Positions 10,595 to 20,076 of a DNA stretch of 64,000 bases are shown piece after piece; the first letter of the stretch is position 1, and every line of letters starts with the position of its first letter. The translations under genes were made by a program, and so were the position numbers. The stretch comes from Yersinia bercovieri ATCC 43970 (GTDB taxonomy: Bacteria > Pseudomonadota > Gammaproteobacteria > Enterobacterales > Enterobacteriaceae): positions 3,472,001 through 3,536,000 of the forward strand of contig NZ_CP054044.1 of NCBI RefSeq assembly GCF_013282745.1, given 5' to 3'. Below the pieces are notes generated by a model. That model saw nothing but the letters and a program-made list of their open reading frames with translations, was not told the DNA's origin and searched no databases.

Positions 10595-11527
10595 ATGTAC
10601 CATCGAATGGTTCAGGAACCGCAACCCAATCCACTGCTACCAGGCTACACCTTTAACGCCTATCTGGTGGCGGGATTAACCCCGATTCTGGCAGATGGAC
10701 CACTCGATTTCTTTATCGACCGACCGGGTGGCATGAAAGGGTATATTCTCAACCTGACCATCAAGGGGCAGGGTAAAATTTTTGACGGCGAAAATACCTT
10801 TTACAGCAACCCCGGTGACTTGCTGCTCTTTCCCCCTAAGGCCGCGCACTATTATGGCCGCTCGCCCAATAGCGACTGTTGGTATCACCGCTGGGTCTAC
10901 TTCCGGCCACGGGCGTATTGGGCTGACTGGTTGGAGTGGCACAGTAAAACCCATGAAGTCGGGCGCTTATCATTACCAAACAATAACTTGCTGCTGGAGT
11001 TTGACCGCCTGTTTGCCAATATCGAACAGACGCAAAAATCGGGCCGACGTTTTGGTGAAGAGCTGGGCATGAATTTGCTCGAGCGCCTGTTGCTCCGGGC
11101 AATGGAGGAAGATCCCCTTAGCCCGCAACGTATTATGGACCCACGTGTCATTGAGGCATGTCAGTTTATTACCGGCAATCTGGCCGGTGAGTTGCGCATT
11201 GACGAGGTAGCACGGCATGTCTGCCTCTCGCCGTCGCGACTGGCGCACCTGTTCCGCGAGCAGGTGGGGATCAATATCCTGCGCTGGCGTGAAGATCAGC
11301 GGGTGATCCGTGCCAAGTTATTACTGCAAACCACGCAAGAGCCGATTGCCACTATTGGTCGGGTGGTGGGGTATGACGATCAACTCTATTTCTCCCGCGT
11401 TTTCCGCAAGCGCGTGGGGGTCAGCCCCAGTGATTTCAGGCGTCGCAGCCTTGAAACCAACTACCCGCAACGTAGTTTGCGTCAGCCAGAATGGCGGGAT
11501 AGTGGCGAGGCCATGGTGCAGGTTTAA
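10595..11527 (+). CDS. araC: Arabinose operon regulator AraC
   Basis: Arabinose-responsive transcription factor of 310 residues. The N-terminal half is the cupin arabinose-binding and dimerisation domain, with the N-terminal arm [18 protein letters not shown]. The C-terminal third carries two helix-turn-helix motifs ([20 protein letters not shown] and [20 protein letters not shown]). A strong AAGGAGG precedes the ATG. In E. coli araC is divergent from araBAD; here it stands 149 bases downstream of araH in the same direction, so it may be partly co-transcribed with the importer genes. Confidence 0.95.
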   Translation: MYHRMVQEPQPNPLLPGYTFNAYLVAGLTPILADGPLDFFIDRPGGMKGYILNLTIKGQGKIFDGENTFYSNPGDLLLFPPKAAHYYGRSPNSDCWYHRWVYFRPRAYWADWLEWHSKTHEVGRLSLPNNNLLLEFDRLFANIEQTQKSGRRFGEELGMNLLERLLLRAMEEDPLSPQRIMDPRVIEACQFITGNLAGELRIDEVARHVCLSPSRLAHLFREQVGINILRWREDQRVIRAKLLLQTTQEPIATIGRVVGYDDQLYFSRVFRKRVGVSPSDFRRRSLETNYPQRSLRQPEWRDSGEAMVQV

Positions 11528-11642
11528 GCCCGCCGGTGACGTTAAGCAAAAAATTACCTCTTGTCGCGGGAATCATCATGGTGTCAAATCGGTTAAACGA
11601 GTGATATCAAATAATGAAATCTCCTGAGTAAGAGGGAATACC

Positions 11643-12692
11643 ATGGCCGAAAAAATAAAAGTGGGTCTACTGGGCTACGGCTACGCCAGTAAAACCTTCC
11701 ATGCGCCGCTGATTATGGGCACACCGGGACTAGAACTGGCTGGTGTGTCCAGCAGTGATGCCAGTAAAGTTCACGCCGACTGGCCCGCCATGACCGTGGT
11801 GTCAGAGCCACAAGCGCTATTTGATGATCCTGCCATCGACCTGATTGTTATTCCTACCCCCAATGACACCCACTTCCCGCTGGCACAAAAAGCACTGGCC
11901 GCGGGCAAACATGTGGTGGTCGATAAGCCGTTTACCGTGACACTGTCACAAGCGAATGAACTGAAACGACAGGCCGATGAGGCCGGTTTACTGCTCTCCG
12001 TGTTTCACAATCGCCGCTGGGACAGTGATTTCCTGACGCTAAAAACGTTGCTGGCCGAAGGCGCGCTGGGCAAAGTGGTCTATTTTGAGTCTCATTTTGA
12101 CCGCTATCGCCCTGAGATCCGCCAACGCTGGCGGGAGCAGGCCGGTGCCGGCAGCGGCATCTGGTACGATTTAGGGCCACATCTACTGGATCAGGCACTG
12201 CAACTGTTTGGGCTGCCAGAGACGCTGAATGTCGATTTGGGCATGTTGCGCCCCGGTGCGCAGTCGGTTGACTATTTTCATGCGATTCTCAGCTACCCCG
12301 ATCAACGGGTGGTACTACATGGCACGGTGCTCGCCGCCGCAGAAACCGCGCGCTATATCGTTCACGGTATGCAGGGTAGCTACATTAAGTTTGGTCTCGA
12401 CCCACAAGAAGATCGGCTAAAAGCGGGTGAGCGTCTACCGCAGGCTGATTGGGGCTATGATATGCGTGATGGCGTAGTGACACTGTCACATGATGGTATT
12501 CTGGCGGAGAAACCACTGCTGACACTGCCGGGTAATTATCCCGCTTATTATGCGGGGGTTCGTGATGCCATTTTGGGCAGCGCGCCGAATCCAGTGCCGG
12601 CCAGCGAAGCGATTAAAGTGATGGAGTTGATTGAGCTGGGTATGGCCTCTGATCAACAGAAAAAAGCGCTGCCGGTTTCATCGGCAAACTGA
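11643..12692 (+). CDS. ydgJ: Gfo/Idh/MocA-family oxidoreductase, YdgJ-like
   Basis: NAD(P)-dependent dehydrogenase of unknown substrate, 349 residues. The N-terminal Rossmann fold starts KVGLLGYGYASKTFHAPL. The family's lysine motif appears as VVVDKPFTVT near residue 97, and the C-terminal half has FHNRRWDSDFLTL and the WYDLGPHLLDQ stretch expected around the active site. Sequence and neighbourhood (next to add and malXY) match E. coli ydgJ. An AAGAGGG ribosome site precedes the ATG. The physiological reaction is not known. Confidence 0.88.
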   Translation: MAEKIKVGLLGYGYASKTFHAPLIMGTPGLELAGVSSSDASKVHADWPAMTVVSEPQALFDDPAIDLIVIPTPNDTHFPLAQKALAAGKHVVVDKPFTVTLSQANELKRQADEAGLLLSVFHNRRWDSDFLTLKTLLAEGALGKVVYFESHFDRYRPEIRQRWREQAGAGSGIWYDLGPHLLDQALQLFGLPETLNVDLGMLRPGAQSVDYFHAILSYPDQRVVLHGTVLAAAETARYIVHGMQGSYIKFGLDPQEDRLKAGERLPQADWGYDMRDGVVTLSHDGILAEKPLLTLPGNYPAYYAGVRDAILGSAPNPVPASEAIKVMELIELGMASDQQKKALPVSSAN

Positions 12693-12752
12693 GTTTTGAC
12701 TCTCGCTGGGCGGCAACATAGCCCAGCGTTTTTGTTTGGGGAATATCTTGGC

Positions 12753-13787
12753 ATGTCATGGCTGCAACGATTAAAGATAGATAAGTTCTTATTAGTGCTG
12801 ATTTTAGTGGTCATTATCGCGTCAATCTTCCCGTGCGAAGGGGAAGTTAAAGTGTGGTTTGAGCACCTGACCACCGCAGCAATTGCCCTGCTGTTCTTTA
12901 TGCACGGTGCCAAGTTATCCCGCGCGGCAATAGTCAGCGGCATGGGCCACTGGAAGCTGCATCTGCTGGTGTTCCTCAGTACCTTTGCGCTATTCCCACT
13001 GCTCGGTTTGGGCATGAATGTGCTAGTTCCCGGCGTATTAACCCCGACGCTGTATCTCGGCTTCCTCTATCTGTGTGCCTTGCCCGCCACCGTGCAATCC
13101 GCCATCGCCTATACCTCGGTGGCGGGGGGTAATGTGGCGGCGGCTATCTGTAGCGCCTCGGCGTCTAGCATCCTTGGCGTGTTCCTGTCACCGATTCTGG
13201 TGGGCATGTTGATGCAGACTCAGGGCGGTGATACCGATACTTTGCACGCTATCGGCTCAATCATCATGCAACTGATGGTGCCATTCATTGTCGGCCATCT
13301 CTCACGTCCGCTGATTGCCAAATGGGTCGAACGCCATAAAAAACTGGTTAATATCACTGACCGGTCATCGATTTTATTGGTGGTCTACGTGGCCTTTAGC
13401 GAGGCAGTGGTTCAGGGGATTTGGCATCAAATTGATGGTTGGTCGCTGTTGGCAATATTGGTCTGTTCGATGGTGCTGCTGACGGTAGTATTGGTGGTCA
13501 ATACCCTGGCTGCGCGTTGGCTCGGTTTCAATACCGCCGATGAAATTACCATTGTGTTCTGTGGCTCGAAGAAAAGTCTGGCTAATGGTATTCCAATGGC
13601 CAATGTGCTGTTCCCGGCCGCTGTGGTGGGAGTTATGGTATTGCCGCTGATGATATTCCATCAGGTTCAATTGATGGTTTGTGCCGTATTGGCGCAGCAT
13701 TACGCCAAACGGGTCGCCAGAGAGAGTGCTGAAAAAGAGCAGGCGACAGAGTTGCAGGCCGCAACGAGTCGTGCGGAAACCAAATAG
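12753..13787 (+). CDS. Bile acid:sodium symporter-family transporter, YfeH-like
   Basis: Integral inner-membrane protein of 344 residues with about nine to ten hydrophobic segments, closest by eye to E. coli YfeH (SBF-like family). Conserved-looking stretches include AALLFFMHGAKLSR-like helix 2 and the LPATVQSAIAYTSVAGGN crossover. The start is the ATG at 12753, with a GGGGA ten bases upstream; the open frame reaches 12696 but without a ribosome site. It follows ydgJ by 60 bases and could be co-transcribed. The substrate is unknown; the family moves organic anions with sodium. Confidence 0.8.
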   Translation: MSWLQRLKIDKFLLVLILVVIIASIFPCEGEVKVWFEHLTTAAIALLFFMHGAKLSRAAIVSGMGHWKLHLLVFLSTFALFPLLGLGMNVLVPGVLTPTLYLGFLYLCALPATVQSAIAYTSVAGGNVAAAICSASASSILGVFLSPILVGMLMQTQGGDTDTLHAIGSIIMQLMVPFIVGHLSRPLIAKWVERHKKLVNITDRSSILLVVYVAFSEAVVQGIWHQIDGWSLLAILVCSMVLLTVVLVVNTLAARWLGFNTADEITIVFCGSKKSLANGIPMANVLFPAAVVGVMVLPLMIFHQVQLMVCAVLAQHYAKRVARESAEKEQATELQAATSRAETK

Positions 13788-13840
13788 CTAACTCATTGAT
13801 AACACGCCAGTCCTTCCATGGAATAGCGGCGTGAGATAAT

Positions 13841-13947
13841 TGACAAAATAGCCACAGCGGAGAGAGCCGACAGATCGTAAAGGCGCCGTATTCCCTTTGT
13901 AAAAATAAGCATCCCTGTAGGCTAGAACCGCGCCATCCCTGGCGCGT
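13841..13947 (-). repeat. Interspersed intergenic repeat, copy 1
   Basis: Its reverse complement shares long stretches with 30126-30227: GATGGCGCGG, then AGCCT.CAGGGATG, then TACGGCG.CTTTACGATCT, then CTCCGC, ending TTTGTCAAT. Both copies are intergenic. It contains the hairpin CGCGCCA-TCCC-TGGCGCG. A second hairpin, GACCTCA-CCAGC-TGAGGTC (13967-13985), follows before add and may terminate transcripts from either side. Confidence 0.65.
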
Positions 13948-14022
13948 ACGCTTTACTCTTCTGCCCGACCTCACCAGCTGAGGTCGAGTGGTTGAGGTTT
14001 GTCACTCGTCTGGCGTTTCGTT

Positions 14023-15021
14023 TCACTCCCGAATTTTATCGCGCAGCGCCTGTTTCTCAGTTTCGCTGATAAAGGCCATGGTCAGGCCATTCTCCTGTGC
14101 CTGACGAATCTCTGATGGCGTTAGACCCGCCGCAGGGGCTGCAACATGGTATTCATTGGCAATCTCGATACCTTGAACCGCTGGATCATCGGTATTGATT
14201 GATGCAATCACACCGTGGCGCAAGAAGGTCGCCAAAGGATGTGTTGCCAGTGTCGCCACTGTGCTGGTCTGGATGTTAGATGTCAGGCAGGACTCAATAC
14301 CGATGCGGTGCTCAGCCAGATAATCCATCAGCTTGATATCTTCCACCGCTTTAACACCATGACCGATACGTTCCGCCCCTAACTCACGGATCGCCTGCCA
14401 GATGCTCTCTGGACCGGCGGCTTCACCGGCATGGACGGTAATACGCCAACCCGCATCTCGCGCGCAGTTGAAGTGGCTGCGAAACAGGCCACCAGGGAAG
14501 CCCAGCTCATCACCGGCCAGATCCAGGGCGGTAATAGCGTCGCGATGGGCTAACAAGCCATCAAGCTCTTGCTGACATGCCTGCTCACCGAAAGTACGGC
14601 TTAGAATGCCAATCAGGCGAATATCAATATCAAAATCACGACAGCCGGAGGTGATGCCATCAATCACCGCTTCAACCACCCCGGCAACTGGCAACTGATG
14701 CTTCATGGCCATATAAAAGGGCGAGAAGCGCAGCTCGGCATAGTGTAGACCGGCGTTGGCGGCATCTTCGACGTTCTCATAAGCCACACGACGGCAAGCA
14801 TCAAGCGAGCCTAAAACCGCGACTCCCCAATCCAGTTTTTGCAAAAAACTCACCAGATCAGGTTCCGTTTTGGTGATCTGCACATGAGGGCGCAGGGCGT
14901 TGATTTCATCAGCAGGTAGCGACAGGTTAAAATGACGGCCCAAATCCAGAATAGTTTGCGCACGGATATTGCCATCAAGATGGCGATGAATGTCAGTCAG
15001 GGGAAGGCGGGGATCAATCAT
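14023..15021 (-). CDS. add: Adenosine deaminase
   Basis: Deaminates adenosine and deoxyadenosine to inosine forms in purine salvage. It has 332 residues, almost the E. coli length. Zinc ligands and catalytic residues are visible in HRHLDGN near the N-terminus, [10 protein letters not shown] in the middle, the GHGV segment and the NTDDP motif near the C-terminus. The start is the ATG at 15021 ([17 protein letters not shown], as in E. coli) rather than the GTG at 15030. It stands alone, with hairpins on the upstream side and a repeat on the downstream side. Confidence 0.96.
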   Translation of the reverse strand: MIDPRLPLTDIHRHLDGNIRAQTILDLGRHFNLSLPADEINALRPHVQITKTEPDLVSFLQKLDWGVAVLGSLDACRRVAYENVEDAANAGLHYAELRFSPFYMAMKHQLPVAGVVEAVIDGITSGCRDFDIDIRLIGILSRTFGEQACQQELDGLLAHRDAITALDLAGDELGFPGGLFRSHFNCARDAGWRITVHAGEAAGPESIWQAIRELGAERIGHGVKAVEDIKLMDYLAEHRIGIESCLTSNIQTSTVATLATHPLATFLRHGVIASINTDDPAVQGIEIANEYHVAAPAAGLTPSEIRQAQENGLTMAFISETEKQALRDKIRE

Positions 15022-15116
15022 ATTGTGCACTCACTTTTATCAGAAGGTGATTCTTGCGGGTAAAGTGCAGAACATTATAAAAACAAATTAATGAAAATAT
15101 CCAGCACGTTGCATTA

Positions 15117-15197
15117 AAAGGTGACTAAAGTCACCTTTAGTGATGAATAGCAGAGGGCGACACTCAGATTTTGCACCACTCATTCACTGAGTGGTGC
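15117..15197. terminator. Two hairpins upstream of add, likely 3' end of the small-gene pair
   Basis: AAAGGTGAC-TAAA-GTCACCTTT (15117-15138) and GCACCACTCA-TTCAC-TGAGTGGTGC (15173-15197) are perfect stems of 9 and 10 bp. The second lies 13 bases beyond the stop of the minus-strand 44-codon gene, so it probably ends that transcript. Neither has a clear T run. Confidence 0.5.
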
Positions 15198-15210
15198 CTG
15201 AAAATAAGAT

Positions 15211-15345
15211 TCATTGTGGTGGAATAGTGACTCTGACCACCTTTAGCGTGCCATTTTTTTCAGCAGCGGTAAAAGCGGCTTTGGCGCGCTTCATGGCTTC
15301 TCTCTTACGTTGCAGTATCATAAAATCGAGGTGTTTTGATGGCAT
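15211..15345 (-). CDS. Small basic protein of 44 residues, unknown function
   Basis: An ATG at 15345 preceded by a very strong ribosome site (AAGGAGG, nine bases upstream) opens a 44-codon frame, with MPSKHLDFMILQRKREAMK at the start and TLKVVRVTIPPQ at the end. It is rich in Lys/Arg and probably helical in the middle. It overlaps the last 41 bases of the upstream 169-residue gene in another frame, so the two look translationally coupled. Not recognised; the overlap and the ribosome site are the evidence that it is real. Confidence 0.6.
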   Translation of the reverse strand: MPSKHLDFMILQRKREAMKRAKAAFTAAEKNGTLKVVRVTIPPQ

Positions 15346-15814
15346 ATCCTCTTCCTCCTTCACCAATATCTATTTTGATTTCCACGGGAATGTCGAAGTT
15401 CTGTTTTTCACATAATCGGTCATAGAACAGTTTTAGTCTTGTATTAACGGCAACAGATAAGTAGACCTGAGGTTTGAACTTATTATAGTGACTGGTAATG
15501 ATAATATTTAATGCATTTCCTAATCGCATTAGACTTTGATAGTCAAATTTACTGTAATTTGCGGCAGGTAATTCGAAATAGAGTTCATTACGAAAATTTT
15601 CTGCCCGATCAAATTTCACTTCATAAGTATTTTCAGGAATTATAAATCCGACGTCGTCATTAGATAAATTAGAGGTTCCTCCACTCTCTAACATGATAAC
15701 TTCTGAGAAAATAATAATAAAATCATGATCATCAATCGAAAAATCGCGGCGATGAAAATTGAAATGACCATAACTTGCAGTTATAAAATCCATAGTATCT
15801 ATTCTAGGCACCAA
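15305..15814 (-). CDS. Hypothetical protein, 169 residues
   Basis: Not recognised. Soluble, acidic, without signal peptide or membrane segment; contains DFSIDDHDFIIIFSEVIML and an AVNTRLKLFYDRLCE helix. Possible starts are TTG 15814 (AGGA eight bases upstream), GTG 15811 and ATG 15793; I kept the longest. It is AT-richer than add and malY on either side, suggesting an inserted gene. Its 3' end overlaps the 44-codon gene. An overlapping pair of a mid-size and a tiny basic protein suggests a functional unit such as toxin-antitoxin or effector-immunity, but nothing in the sequence proves that. Confidence 0.6.
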   Translation of the reverse strand: MVPRIDTMDFITASYGHFNFHRRDFSIDDHDFIIIFSEVIMLESGGTSNLSNDDVGFIIPENTYEVKFDRAENFRNELYFELPAANYSKFDYQSLMRLGNALNIIITSHYNKFKPQVYLSVAVNTRLKLFYDRLCEKQNFDIPVEIKIDIGEGGRGYAIKTPRFYDTAT

Positions 15815-15913
15815 TCCTTGTTTCCTATAAATAAATGTGAGTCCTCCAAGAGAGAAGTCACATTTTATATTTATTCAACTGGTGCACAAACAGTTATATC
15901 CGACGGAATGCTG

Positions 15914-17092
15914 CTATTCTCTCTGTAAAAACTGAATGCCACTAATTAGCTTATCCATACCCGCCACCAGCTTACTGCGGGCGCAGCCGACATTGAGCCG
16001 CAGGAAGCCACGACCCTCTTCGCCATAGGTGAAACCCGGCATAATGGCGACTTTCTCTCGCTCGATCAGCACTTCCTGCAATTGATGGTCATCAATATTC
16101 AGGGGGCGTAAATCTATCCATGCTAAGTAGGTGGCTTGTGGTGGCTGCCAGTTTAAGCTTGGGAACGCGCCATTCAACCGCTGCGCCACATAAGCCAGAT
16201 TGGCTTGCAGGTAACTGCGCAGTTCGTCTAACCAGGGGGCGGCTTGTTGATAAGCGGCAATATGTGCCACGATAGCCAGTACCGCAGGGGAAGATAAGCC
16301 ATCACGGCCTTTCAACATCTGGCTATAGGTCTCGCGGGTGTCAGTATCGCTGATAAAACCGTATGCGCCGGTTAAGGCGGGAATATTGAATGTCTTGGAG
16401 CCGGAGGTGAGTAAGGCCCAAGGGGTATGGCCCACCTGGCTCCATGGTGTATGTTGCTGATTGCCCCAGGTCATATCCATATGAATTTCATCGCTAATCA
16501 CTTTCACCTGATGGCGCTCACATAGCTCGGCCATCTGTGCCAGCTCTGCGGGCGACCAGACTTTGCCCGTCGGGTTATGTGGGCTGCACAGCAATAATAT
16601 TTTGGTCTGCGGCCGTGCCAGCAGCGCTTCGAGATGTGCCATATCACATTGCCACTGGTTATCCACGTTATGTAGCGGGCAACTGAGCAACTGGCGCTGA
16701 TTACCGAGGATCACTTTATAAAAGGCATCATAAGCTGGGGTGTGAGTGACAACAAAGTCGCCGGGCGCTGACCAGCAGCGAATCAGCTGGGCCACCATAT
16801 AGATGACCGAGGGGCCGTAGACCGCCATGGAGGTATCAATGTGGCACTGAAAACGCGTTTGATACCAGTGGCGGATCGCGCCGAGAAAATCCTCATGCTG
16901 CCAGCGGCTATAGCCCAAAACACCATGCTCAATGCGCTGATTGAGTGCTTGCAGGATCACCGGCGCGGTGGGGAAATCCATATCTGAAATAGTGAATGGT
17001 AGCAGGTCTGCGGCGCCAAAACGGTCAGCAATATAGTCCCACTGGGTGCACCAGGTGCCGTGACGATCGACGGGGGTGGAGAAATCGAACAT
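15914..17092 (-). CDS. malY: MalY-type PLP aminotransferase / cystathionine beta-lyase
   Basis: Fold-type I PLP enzyme of 392 residues. In E. coli MalY has C-S beta-lyase activity and also antagonises MalT. Visible family features are DFPTAPVILQAL near the N-terminus, CSPHNPTGKVW, the SDEIHMDMTW aspartate region, the PLP lysine in LLTSGSKTFNIPAL and the C-terminal arginine region FLRLNVGCARSKL. It is second in malX-malY, separated from malX by a 102-base gap carrying a strong hairpin, and is controlled with malX by MalI. Confidence 0.93.
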   Translation of the reverse strand: MFDFSTPVDRHGTWCTQWDYIADRFGAADLLPFTISDMDFPTAPVILQALNQRIEHGVLGYSRWQHEDFLGAIRHWYQTRFQCHIDTSMAVYGPSVIYMVAQLIRCWSAPGDFVVTHTPAYDAFYKVILGNQRQLLSCPLHNVDNQWQCDMAHLEALLARPQTKILLLCSPHNPTGKVWSPAELAQMAELCERHQVKVISDEIHMDMTWGNQQHTPWSQVGHTPWALLTSGSKTFNIPALTGAYGFISDTDTRETYSQMLKGRDGLSSPAVLAIVAHIAAYQQAAPWLDELRSYLQANLAYVAQRLNGAFPSLNWQPPQATYLAWIDLRPLNIDDHQLQEVLIEREKVAIMPGFTYGEEGRGFLRLNVGCARSKLVAGMDKLISGIQFLQRE

Positions 17093-17124
17093 GAGTATCT
17101 CGCTTATGGGATAGAGCCGCGCTA

Positions 17125-17159
17125 TTTAGGGTTGCCGGGTTATCCGCGGCAACCCTAAA
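17125..17159 (-). promoter_or_regulatory. Perfect 12-bp hairpin between malX and malY
   Basis: TTTAGGGTTGCC (17125-17136) and GGCAACCCTAAA (17148-17159) form a 12-bp stem with an 11-base loop. It lies in the transcript between malX and malY. It could stabilise the malX mRNA or attenuate malY; no long T run follows. Confidence 0.55.
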
Positions 17160-17194
17160 AGCCTTGGGTCTATCAGTAGTTAGGTAACCGCACT

Positions 17195-18805
17195 TTAAGG
17201 CGTGGCAAATTGACCATGGCTTATCAGTGAGTCTAATTCATCTTTCACCGATTGCACCTGCGGGCCAATAACGACTTGCAGATTATGGTCATTCAATTGG
17301 ATAACGCCGATTGCGCGGTTGGCTTTCAATGCCGCTTTATCCACCAAATTCATATCCTTGAGTGACATCCGCAAGCGGGTAATGCAGTTATCCAACGAGA
17401 CAATATTATCCGCTCCCCCCAGAGCCGTTAAGATAGCAGGGGAGTTGTAGCCGGATTTGCCGGTAATGGTGCTACTGGCGGTTTTTTCGGCATTGAGGCT
17501 GGCGGCGGTTTCGTTCTCGCGCCCTGGGGTTTTAATATTGAAGTGCTGAATGGCAAAGCGGAAGATCATATAGTAGGCAACAAACCAGATCCCCGCGACC
17601 ACCGGCACCCAATACCACTTGGTCGCCGTACCGTGCAGAATACCAAACACCACGAAATCAATGATATTGCCGTCGGTATTGCCAATGGTCACCCCTAGCA
17701 GTGCCATGACGGTAAAGCCCAAACCGGTCAGGATCGCATGGATCAGATACAGGAAAGGGGCCACAAACAGGAACAGGAACTCAATTGGTTCGGTGGTGCC
17801 GCCAACCACACAGGCCACTACGCCAGAAATTAGCAACCCTTTAATTTTATGACGATTTTCAGGTTTGGCACAGTGGTACATTGCCAGTGCTGCACCCGGC
17901 AGACCGCCGAGGAAGGCGGGCATTTTGCCCTGCGACAGGAAGCGCGTTGCACTCTCAGAGAAACCGCTGGTGGTGGGGCAAGAGAGTTGCGCCTGGAAGA
18001 TGGTCAGCGCGCCACTGACACTATGACCACAAACATCCATGGTGCCGCCTGCTTCAGTGAAACGAATCAGTGCGACCAATATATGGTGTAGGCCGAAGGG
18101 CAGCAATAAGCGCTCGCCGCTGCCGAAAATCATTGGCCCGAACATGCCGGCACCGTTAATCAATCGGCCCAATCCATTAATACCGGCGGCAAACCAGGGC
18201 CAGATCAGCGGGATCAATAAGCCGACCAGCCCCAGCACCACGGTGGTTACGATAGGGACAAAACGGGTACCACCAAAGAAGGCGAGTGCATCAGGCAGGC
18301 GAATGGTATTGAAGCGTTCATGGAGTAAGTAAACAATAACCCCGACAATCACCGCACCCAAAATACCGGTGTCGATGGACTGAATACCTAATATATTCTG
18401 AATGTTATGGGTTTTCAGTACCAATGAGTCGGTGGTGGGTAACACGCCGCTGGTGGTGAGGTAAAAGTTGGTTGCCAGATTTAGCACCGCAAAGCCAACG
18501 AAACCGGAAAATGCCGCCACCCCTTTGTTTTCGCGCGCCATTCCCAATGGGATGGCGATAGCAAACATCACCGGTAAGAAGCTAAAAGCAAATGAACCCA
18601 CTTTACTCATCCAGGTAAAGAGTAGCTGGAAAGCGGGGTGGCCAATAAACGGCAGTAGGGTGATAACATCTTTACTGCTAAGGGAGCTGCCGATACCCAG
18701 CATGATCCCACAGAAGGAGAGCAAGGCGACGGGCAGCATGAAGGTTTTCCCTAAACTTTGGAAAAATTCCCACAGCGTGATTTTTTGTTTTTTTACCGCT
18801 GACAT
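17195..18805 (-). CDS. malX: PTS maltose/glucose-type EIICB component
   Basis: Phosphotransferase permease of 536 residues. The EIIC part (about 1-430) has roughly ten membrane helices and the family motif GGTTEPIEFLF. The C-terminal EIIB domain (about 455-536) carries the phosphorylated Cys in LDNCITRLRMS. The start is the ATG at 18805 with AGGAG seven bases upstream; the GTG at 18826 is less likely. E. coli MalX can transport glucose and maltose. It faces malI across 178 bases containing two MalI-type operators. Confidence 0.94.
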   Translation of the reverse strand: MSAVKKQKITLWEFFQSLGKTFMLPVALLSFCGIMLGIGSSLSSKDVITLLPFIGHPAFQLLFTWMSKVGSFAFSFLPVMFAIAIPLGMARENKGVAAFSGFVGFAVLNLATNFYLTTSGVLPTTDSLVLKTHNIQNILGIQSIDTGILGAVIVGVIVYLLHERFNTIRLPDALAFFGGTRFVPIVTTVVLGLVGLLIPLIWPWFAAGINGLGRLINGAGMFGPMIFGSGERLLLPFGLHHILVALIRFTEAGGTMDVCGHSVSGALTIFQAQLSCPTTSGFSESATRFLSQGKMPAFLGGLPGAALAMYHCAKPENRHKIKGLLISGVVACVVGGTTEPIEFLFLFVAPFLYLIHAILTGLGFTVMALLGVTIGNTDGNIIDFVVFGILHGTATKWYWVPVVAGIWFVAYYMIFRFAIQHFNIKTPGRENETAASLNAEKTASSTITGKSGYNSPAILTALGGADNIVSLDNCITRLRMSLKDMNLVDKAALKANRAIGVIQLNDHNLQVVIGPQVQSVKDELDSLISHGQFATP

Positions 18806-18873
18806 AGTGGCTCCTGTTGTTGACACCGCGGATAGTGGCGATGTTTTCGTCTCCCGGTCTGGAGGTAAAATAA

Positions 18874-18967
18874 GATAAAACGTTTAACCCCGATAATATG
18901 AGCGCCAAATCACAATTATCGATCCTGTTTATGTATTAGAGTAAATCATCGGATTAAACGTTTAACT
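18874..18967. promoter_or_regulatory. Pair of MalI operators
   Basis: GATAAAACGTTTAACC (18874-18889) and GATTAAACGTTTAACT (18952-18967) are palindromes centred on ACGT, close to the known MalI operator GATAAAACGTTTTATC. Centres are 78 bp apart. One lies near the malX side and one overlaps the malI promoter region, allowing repression of both. Confidence 0.75.
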
Positions 18968-18983
18968 TGGCCTATTCTGCGGT

Positions 18984-20015
18984 ATGACCATTAAAAAAAT
19001 CACCATTACGGACGTGGCTAAATTGGCCGGGGTTTCAGTGGCGACGGTGTCGTTGGCTATCAGTGGCAAGGGGCGTATCTCTGCGGCAACCGCCGAGCGG
19101 GTCAATCAGGCAATCGAACAGCTAGGTTATGTGCGTAATCGTCAGGCGGCGCAACTGCGCGGTGGCGAGTCTGGCGTGATTGGTCTGATTGTGCGCGATA
19201 TTGGCGATCCTTTTTATGCCGCCATGACCGCCGGTTTGAGTGAGGCGATTGAGGCGGGGGGGAAACTGCTATTTCTGACGCAAAGTGGTCGGGAAGGTCA
19301 GGGGTTGTTGCGCTGTTTCGAAACCTTGATTGATCAAGGGGTCGACGGGCTGGTGCTGGGTGGCGGGGCTAAAAGGGAGATGGGGCTACAGGAGCGGGCC
19401 GCCGAGCACGATATCCCGTTGATTTGCGCGGCTCGTTCGAATGTACTGGAGGGGGTCGATGTGGTGCGCCCGGACAACATGCAGGCGGCTAAAATGGCGA
19501 CCGAGTTTCTAATTGATCGCGGCCATCGGCAGATTGCCTATCTGGGGGGCCATTCGCACTCATTAACAAGGGCCGAGCGATTAGGGGGCTTTTGTGCCAC
19601 TCTGGTGCAGTATGGACTGCCATTTCGCTCCGAATGGGTGGTGGAGTGTGATAGCCAGCAGCAAGCTGCCGCTGACGCAGCAGAAACACTATTGCGCCAT
19701 CATCCCAATGTGAGTGCCCTTGTTTGCCATCAGGCGTCAGTTGCGCTCGGGGCCTATTTTGGTATTTTGCGCACTGGCAGAACCATTGGCAGTGCCGGGG
19801 TGGACAGCTATCTCGATCAGCAAGTGGCATTGATCGGTTTTGGCGATGTGCCGGAAGCGGAACTGACTGAGCCGCCACTCACTTTTATTACCAGTTCCGC
19901 CCGAGAGATAGGCTACAGCGCCGGGCAACGGTTGCTCCAGCGTATTGCGGGGGTCGATCTCCAACTGCAAAATGTGATATTACCGCCGATGTTGATCCGC
20001 CGAGGATCGGCCTGA
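18984..20015 (+). CDS. malI: Maltose regulon repressor MalI (LacI family)
   Basis: LacI/GalR-type repressor of 343 residues. The N-terminal helix-turn-helix and hinge (ITDVAKLAGVSVATVSLAIS) is followed by a periplasmic-binding-like ligand domain starting GVIGLIVRDIGDPFYAAM. Its own promoter region has two copies of the expected operator, so it should repress malXY and itself. It is divergent from malX, as in E. coli. The inducer is not evident. Confidence 0.94.
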   Translation: MTIKKITITDVAKLAGVSVATVSLAISGKGRISAATAERVNQAIEQLGYVRNRQAAQLRGGESGVIGLIVRDIGDPFYAAMTAGLSEAIEAGGKLLFLTQSGREGQGLLRCFETLIDQGVDGLVLGGGAKREMGLQERAAEHDIPLICAARSNVLEGVDVVRPDNMQAAKMATEFLIDRGHRQIAYLGGHSHSLTRAERLGGFCATLVQYGLPFRSEWVVECDSQQQAAADAAETLLRHHPNVSALVCHQASVALGAYFGILRTGRTIGSAGVDSYLDQQVALIGFGDVPEAELTEPPLTFITSSAREIGYSAGQRLLQRIAGVDLQLQNVILPPMLIRRGSA

Positions 20016-20076
20016 AAGTGGTTCGTTGGGGCAATGGTCATTCGGCGAGGCTTAATTAATACGGGAGGGGTAAAAA

